This document shows positions 60,002-64,000 of a stretch of DNA of 64,000 nucleotides, piece after piece; position 1 is the first letter of the stretch, and each line of letters starts with the position of its first letter. The position numbers were made by a program, and so were the translations under genes. This DNA is from Mesostigma viride. Taxonomy: Eukaryota; Streptophyta; Mesostigmatophyceae; Mesostigmatales; Mesostigmataceae. The notes beneath the pieces were generated by a model that did not search any database, was not told where the DNA came from, and saw nothing but the letters and a program-made list of their open reading frames with translations. The stretch lies in contig RPFO01000384.1 of assembly GCA_009746045.1 (NCBI GenBank), positions 347,837 through 411,836 of the forward strand, in the 5' to 3' direction.

Positions 60002-60766
60002 TTTTACATCCGGCGGACTGCCGGCGGCCAAAGACCCACATGCACCTGATCCACGACTGCCGGAATGTCGTGGACGATGGTCGGCTGGACTAATCAGAAC
60101 TCGTGTCCCTGGAACGGAATACTCATACAAATATCACGGCGTTCTGCATCCGGATATTGACATGCATGTAGCTTTTATCGACCAGAACCAGAATCCATGT
60201 TCAATCCTAGTCCGCGGGCGTTGCCCCCTCGGAAAGTAGACGTGAGTCACTTTATGCCAATGCAATTAACCGAGAGAGAGAGTACTAAGGTTAATAAAAC
60301 ACCAACACCTATATGCCCGCCGTCGTGCATCGTTGGAAGACGATGCACAACGTGAGCATGCATGATGCATAGATGATCGACCCACAACCGGCACAACAAT
60401 GATACTCACGATGATCGTGGACTGTTTCGGAATAACAGTGGGTTGAAACCCACTCTCCCGACTAGCCACGAATGATAAAACACTGGAATGTGCTGTAAAC
60501 CTGAAAGCCAACGGACTAGCTACGAATGGGCGTACACTGGAAAATGCCCTAGACTAAGGCTCAGCCCACTACGTGGCTCGGCCTAGCTAGCCGGCGCTAC
60601 ACCACAGCGCCGGGCCCTGACCTACACATAATCTGGTATTAAAAGCAACGTAGGTCAACCCCTTGGAAAAAGGGTGTGTAACTAGTTACAAAAATCTGAC
60701 GACAGTATATTGCTACGACCAATATGTCCACTAACGAACCCTACATAAATAGGCTTGGACATAACA
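60002..60766 (-). repeat. Probable 5' LTR of element D
   Basis: The left edge is set by the primer site; sense end is TGTAAAA, like TTAAA in A. The right edge at 60766 is proposed because the minus strand begins TGTTATGTCC, similar to TGTTACGTCG of E. The partner LTR is outside the window, so the edge is unconfirmed. Length of about 765 bp is close to A's LTR. Confidence 0.5.
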
Positions 60767-61293
60767 CAAGCCGTGGAAAGACACAGCGCCCGCATGATAG
60801 ACAAGGAAAAATCGGCTGCCGTATGCGATAAGCACCTTCCTGAGGGGCATTAATTAATTAGGAACATAACTCCGTTGGGAGTATCTGTAGCACATCGCCC
60901 TTGAGAAGGGGCATATGGCCTATAATACATTCTAAGCTACTTCCTGCAAGGGTGGGAATGTCAACGACCCTTGCTCTAGGTGCACCAGGGCACCTGCATC
61001 CCCATGATCTATCAAGCTATGCCCAGCTAAGGGGGAGCCTGTCATGGGGGGCCGGAAGATCAGCATAGCTTAGTAGACAAAAGCTAGGGCGTGGCATCTC
61101 AGCAGAGAGCGGCTCTCTGCATGGGCACAGCATATCTAAATAAAGCTAGGCATCATCTGGGGTGTGGCACATCATGGGCACACATGTACATGGCTAAATA
61201 ATGCTCGTGAATCAGGTGGTAGAGTGCCTGGAGGAGGCGTACATGTACATGGCCACGGTCTATCTAGTCTACACTACTACTGCTGTATTCCCC
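60767..61293. other. Region between D and the LINE-type ORF, no gene
   Basis: No credible ORF. Contains repeated short words around acatgtacatgg (about 61184 and 61241) and aaataaagc/aaataatgc. May be the 3' part of the element that carries the ORF to its right. Confidence 0.4.
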
Positions 61294-62687
61294 TAAGCTG
61301 GGGCGTCTGGAGTCGCTGGGGCCGCGGGGGTCGCATGCCAGGGCTTGTGGCCGACGTAGATGGCCGCCCCCTTCCAGTACACCGGCTGCCCCGCCTTGGT
61401 CTGCTGGAGCTGGAGGTAGGTCGGCCATAGGCTCCCGTCGCCGTTGTTGCTGCGCCAGGGTCAGGTCGTCATCAAGGGTGAAGTGAGTCTTCTCGAGCCG
61501 CTTGCGGCGTCTGAGGAAAGAAATCTTGTCCGCCGGGTTCTGAAAGGTGATAAGGCGGAGCGGGGGCGCCCCGGCCTTACCCCGCGCGCGGGAAAGGCGG
61601 TGGGCGACCAGCTCGATCTCACCATTAAGACCCATGCGACCAAGGATTTCTCTCTCAAACGCACGCGTAAGCTTCGCGGAATTCTCACCTTCCTCCTTGG
61701 CGAAGTTCCTGACGATGACGTTGAGGCTGCGCTTGGCGAGCTCGGCCTCCTCGCGGAGGTCAAGCGTCTGCCGCTGGAGCTGGGCTGCGACGGCGGAGGT
61801 GGTGGAGGTGGTGTGCTGCTTAAGCATGTCCGCCCAGGTCGTGATGGGAGGAGCATCACCGGCCAGGCCAGCAGGGGCTGGCTTGGCGGCAATGTCCTTC
61901 ACCGCCTGGGCGGTGAGGCCTGCGGTGTTCTGCAGGACCTCGATAGCGATGGCATTGTCCTTAAGACGCTGGTCGATGTCGTGGAGCTGGGCGGTGATGG
62001 AGACGTCGGTGGAGGCGGAGGGGCCAGGGGGAGGGGGGAGGCGAGGAGGGTGGCGGTGCATGGCGGTGGGGATGGTGGGGAGCTCAGCAGCCAGCGTGCC
62101 GCCCATTGCCGCCACATCTGTGGCAAGGGGGGTCACGTGCTGCTCGAAAGCCTCCTTAAGGAGGGCGCGGACGATGGATTCTGTCGCAACGGTGGGGGGC
62201 CGGGGTGGGGGAGCCCAGATCTCGATGTCGGAGCGCCCGAGGAGGGAGCAGAGGGCGAAGTGTTGGAGCTTGGGGCCCGATTCATGCGGGCAATTCGTGG
62301 AAGATCCTCGACGGGGTCGGCAGGCTGGCCACCTGGCCAGCGGCCGCGGTTGTGGGAGCACAGGTGCGAGCACAGGTCCATAAGCGAGGCGTACGTGCCG
62401 AAAAACACGTCTTCCATGAATACTCCTGGACCGCGGTTCCAGAAGCCAGATGCGTTGATGTCAAAGGCGATCTCGTCCCAGTGCGGCTCGGCAGGGCGAC
62501 TGCGCTTAGGCTCAGGCGATGCAGATGGCGAGGCAAGCCCGGGGGGCTGGGCGAGCACCAGTGCGCGACTAGTGTCACCGCTGCCTGCCGGGCCTGATGG
62601 CGAAGCTGCAGCCGGAGCTGCAGACGTATTTTCAGGGCTTAACGCATTCGCCAGGCTGCGTTGCGTAGATGAGCGTTTGCTCGTCAT
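61294..62687 (-). pseudogene. LINE-type ORF1 (L1-like RNA-binding protein), frameshifted
   Basis: Starts ATG at 62687 (184-codon frame to 62133), changes frame near 62290 into the 369-codon frame (62373-61264), and again near 61420. The middle is a long helix (about 62000-61760), then an RRM-like fold and C-terminal pattern known from L1 ORF1 proteins: RSLNVIVRNFAKEEGE, LVAHRLSRARGK, LRLITFQNPADKISFLRR, FTLDDDLTLAQQQRRR. In the third frame it ends GQPVYWKGAAIYVGHKPW and a TAG at 61294-61296. No ORF2 with endonuclease or RT is present to the left, where D begins. Confidence 0.65.
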
Positions 62688-63640
62688 ATATTGCGTAATA
62701 GCTTCGGAAAATTATATCAGCATGTGCGTCGTAGAAAGACGCGACGATTGTGACATTCACGGCTCAATTCGGTGCTCAAACGTGAAAGTTATGAGCTCCG
62801 CCGTCAGCCATGGCTACCTCGTGGCTCGTGGCTGAGGGGCATGCGCATGCACGGGCCCCGCGGCCCAAATTGGTAGAATGCAGGGTAGAAGTCGGCGGGT
62901 GGAGGTTATTTCCCCTGAGGATAGCCGCTACACTACCGCCTCATCTGCCATTACAGTAGAGGACAGCTCAGTTGAGAATTATACCCCCCTCGAGCGACTA
63001 AATGGTTGGGGCATGATGCAGACGATATTTACAACTTTCGTGTAATTATTTTCTAATGAGATTAGCATAGTACACCGTGGCATGCCCATGCGCATGACAC
63101 GCAAGTACTTACTTACCTACTTGCATCACGCCAGCTGATAGCTCCTCACGCAATCGATCGCAAACCTCAATCATAGTGCTGGTTGTCTCCTTGATAGTGC
63201 AACCAGAAAGAAGCATGCCTGCATGCAGACAAGAAATGCGACGGGATCATTCTCTGCCTCACTTTCATCCGCCGCATGCACAGCAACCATTATTCTCAAT
63301 CTTACCAAGCAGACAACCAGCGCAGGCCAGACATTTTCTTATCGAGACAACCATTATTCTCAATCTTATTATTATTCTTGAACACCTACCTACTCCCTAT
63401 CAACAAGTCGACATCCTACGTTCTACATCAACAATTAATGAGACCCGCCACCAACACTTCCCCATCAACGAGCCTTAGTGCCTTTCCTCGGGCCAGAAAA
63501 CCAAGCTAGGCCATGTGACGGCATTCCACACATGCCATGCGCCTGGTACCATTTATCCCACCCAATGAGCACACAATAGGGAATAAATGATACTAGCCGA
63601 ATCCAGGCCCATCGGCTGTCTCATTGGTCACAGTAGCCAT
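62688..63640. other. Intergenic region without a gene
   Basis: No credible ORF or RNA gene. A 21-bp direct repeat (caaccattattctcaatctta) lies at 63284-63304 and 63348-63368. It may include the promoter or 5' UTR of the LINE-type element and the 3' UTR of the TPR gene. Confidence 0.5.
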
Positions 63641-63898
63641 CTAAATGCCCATGCGCGCGCGCTTGCGCTCCAAGATATCCAGCTGTTCCTTGGCAATCTT
63701 GTTGTCCCGGTCATATGACAGCGCCTGCTTGTAGCACTGCACCGCGCCGTCATAGTCCTTCTGCTTCTCCTTGGCGTTGCCCAGGTTGTTCCACGCGGTG
63801 ACGTACGCCGGCTGGAGCTGCACTGACTTCTCGTACGCGGTGATCGCCTCCTTGATCTCGTTCTCAGAGAAGTGGGCGAAGCCCAGCGCGTTGTAGAC
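63641..63898 (-). CDS. Last exon of a TPR protein (host gene)
   Basis: Minus-strand exon from a 3' splice site (pyrimidine-rich TTTCTTTCTGCCTGGCAG, exon from 63898) to a TAG at 63641-63643. It encodes VYNALGFAHFSENEIKEAI, then two TPR helices pairs (YEKSVQLQPAYVTAWNNLGN, KDYDGAVQCYKQALSYDRDN) and a basic end LERKRARMGI. The pattern W/Y-N-L-G-N ... A ... Y ... AL is canonical TPR. The tail after the last repeat recalls photosystem I assembly proteins (Ycf37/PYG7 type), but that is a guess from a short piece. The rest of the gene is right of the window. Confidence 0.7.
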   Translation of the reverse strand, partial: VYNALGFAHFSENEIKEAITAYEKSVQLQPAYVTAWNNLGNAKEKQKDYDGAVQCYKQALSYDRDNKIAKEQLDILERKRARMGI

Positions 63899-64000
63899 CT
63901 GCCAGGCAGAAAGAAATAAAAAAACGATGTACTCCTGTTTAGTAGATGTAATTAAAAAGAAAGACTGTTTACGGTAGAGTCGTGGTGGGCCAAGCCCAAG
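63899..64000 (-). other. Intron of the TPR gene (partial)
   Basis: Pyrimidine-rich on the minus strand next to the acceptor AG; the 5' splice site is outside the window. Confidence 0.55.

Larger units (their letters stand above)
51169..60766 (-). mobile_element. Element D: decayed chromovirus, outermost host element
   Basis: Minus-strand Ty3/gypsy element containing F and two smaller inserts. Sense order from the right: 5' LTR (about 60002-60766), primer site (59989-60000), hybrid-binding-domain ORF, gag, pol, with the end at 1-125 and beyond the window. Its frames carry many indels and stops, several explainable as C-to-T changes, so it is older than its inserts. The right edge rests on LTR-like ends only. 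Confidence 0.8.

Noticed and set aside
61444-62835. 463-codon plus-strand frame at the LINE-type ORF
   Set aside because: It is antisense to the ORF1 motifs and Gly/Arg/Val-rich, a shadow of a GC-rich gene.

Overview
This window is eukaryotic DNA, almost all of it transposable elements. About 95% of it (positions 1 to roughly 60766) is one stack of retrotransposons inserted into each other. The order of insertion can be read from exact target-site duplications (TSDs) and from reading frames that rejoin when an insert is removed. A green alga (chlorophyte, perhaps volvocine) is my best guess for the host. The grounds are chromovirus-type Ty3/gypsy elements, a DIRS-group element with the split direct-repeat layout known from Volvox Kangaroo, and a spliced TPR gene of plastid-assembly type at the right edge. 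This assignment is inference; no organism marker gene is complete here.

Layout, outermost first. D is a decayed minus-strand chromovirus (1-125 and 51169-60766, running off the left edge). Its chromodomain is split by F, a minus-strand copia-like element (126-51168, TSD gatgg). F carries three inserts: chromovirus A (1412-9877, minus, TSD ccgcc), chromovirus E (14608-47947, plus, TSD gtgac) and TTAA-flanked DNA element P1 (48812-51086). E carries TTAA-flanked element P2 (18538-20236) and copia-like X (25729-46565, minus, TSD ccctc). X carries copia-like G (32250-44986, plus, TSD gcgat). G carries H (39501-44717), a tyrosine-recombinase retrotransposon. The deepest path D>F>E>X>G>H is six levels. 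D also has a 386-bp insert (TSD cgatgatct) and a 992-bp insert (TSD gtgata). Right of D are a broken LINE-type ORF1 (61294-62687, minus), about 950 bp with no gene, and the last exon of a TPR gene (63641-63898, minus), the only likely host gene.

Two element lineages stand out. The copia-like group (F, X, G) has LTRs with AGTT...AACT ends instead of TG...CA, an extra ORF before gag, the domain order integrase-protease-RT-RNase H, an HGDD motif in the RT and, in F and X, gag and pol in one frame separated by a single UGA followed by CU. The chromovirus group (A, D, E) shares the primer site TGGACTCGGAGG and a G-run at the RNase H/integrase junction that copies the 3' polypurine tract. E and D encode a small protein with an RNase H1/caulimovirus-VI type RNA-DNA hybrid-binding domain upstream of gag. 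E and A share a C-terminal domain in an ORF placed after integrase.

LTR pairs of the nested elements are nearly identical (F and G no difference noticed, E one, X about four), so most of the stack probably formed in a short burst. D is older, with frameshifts and stop codons.
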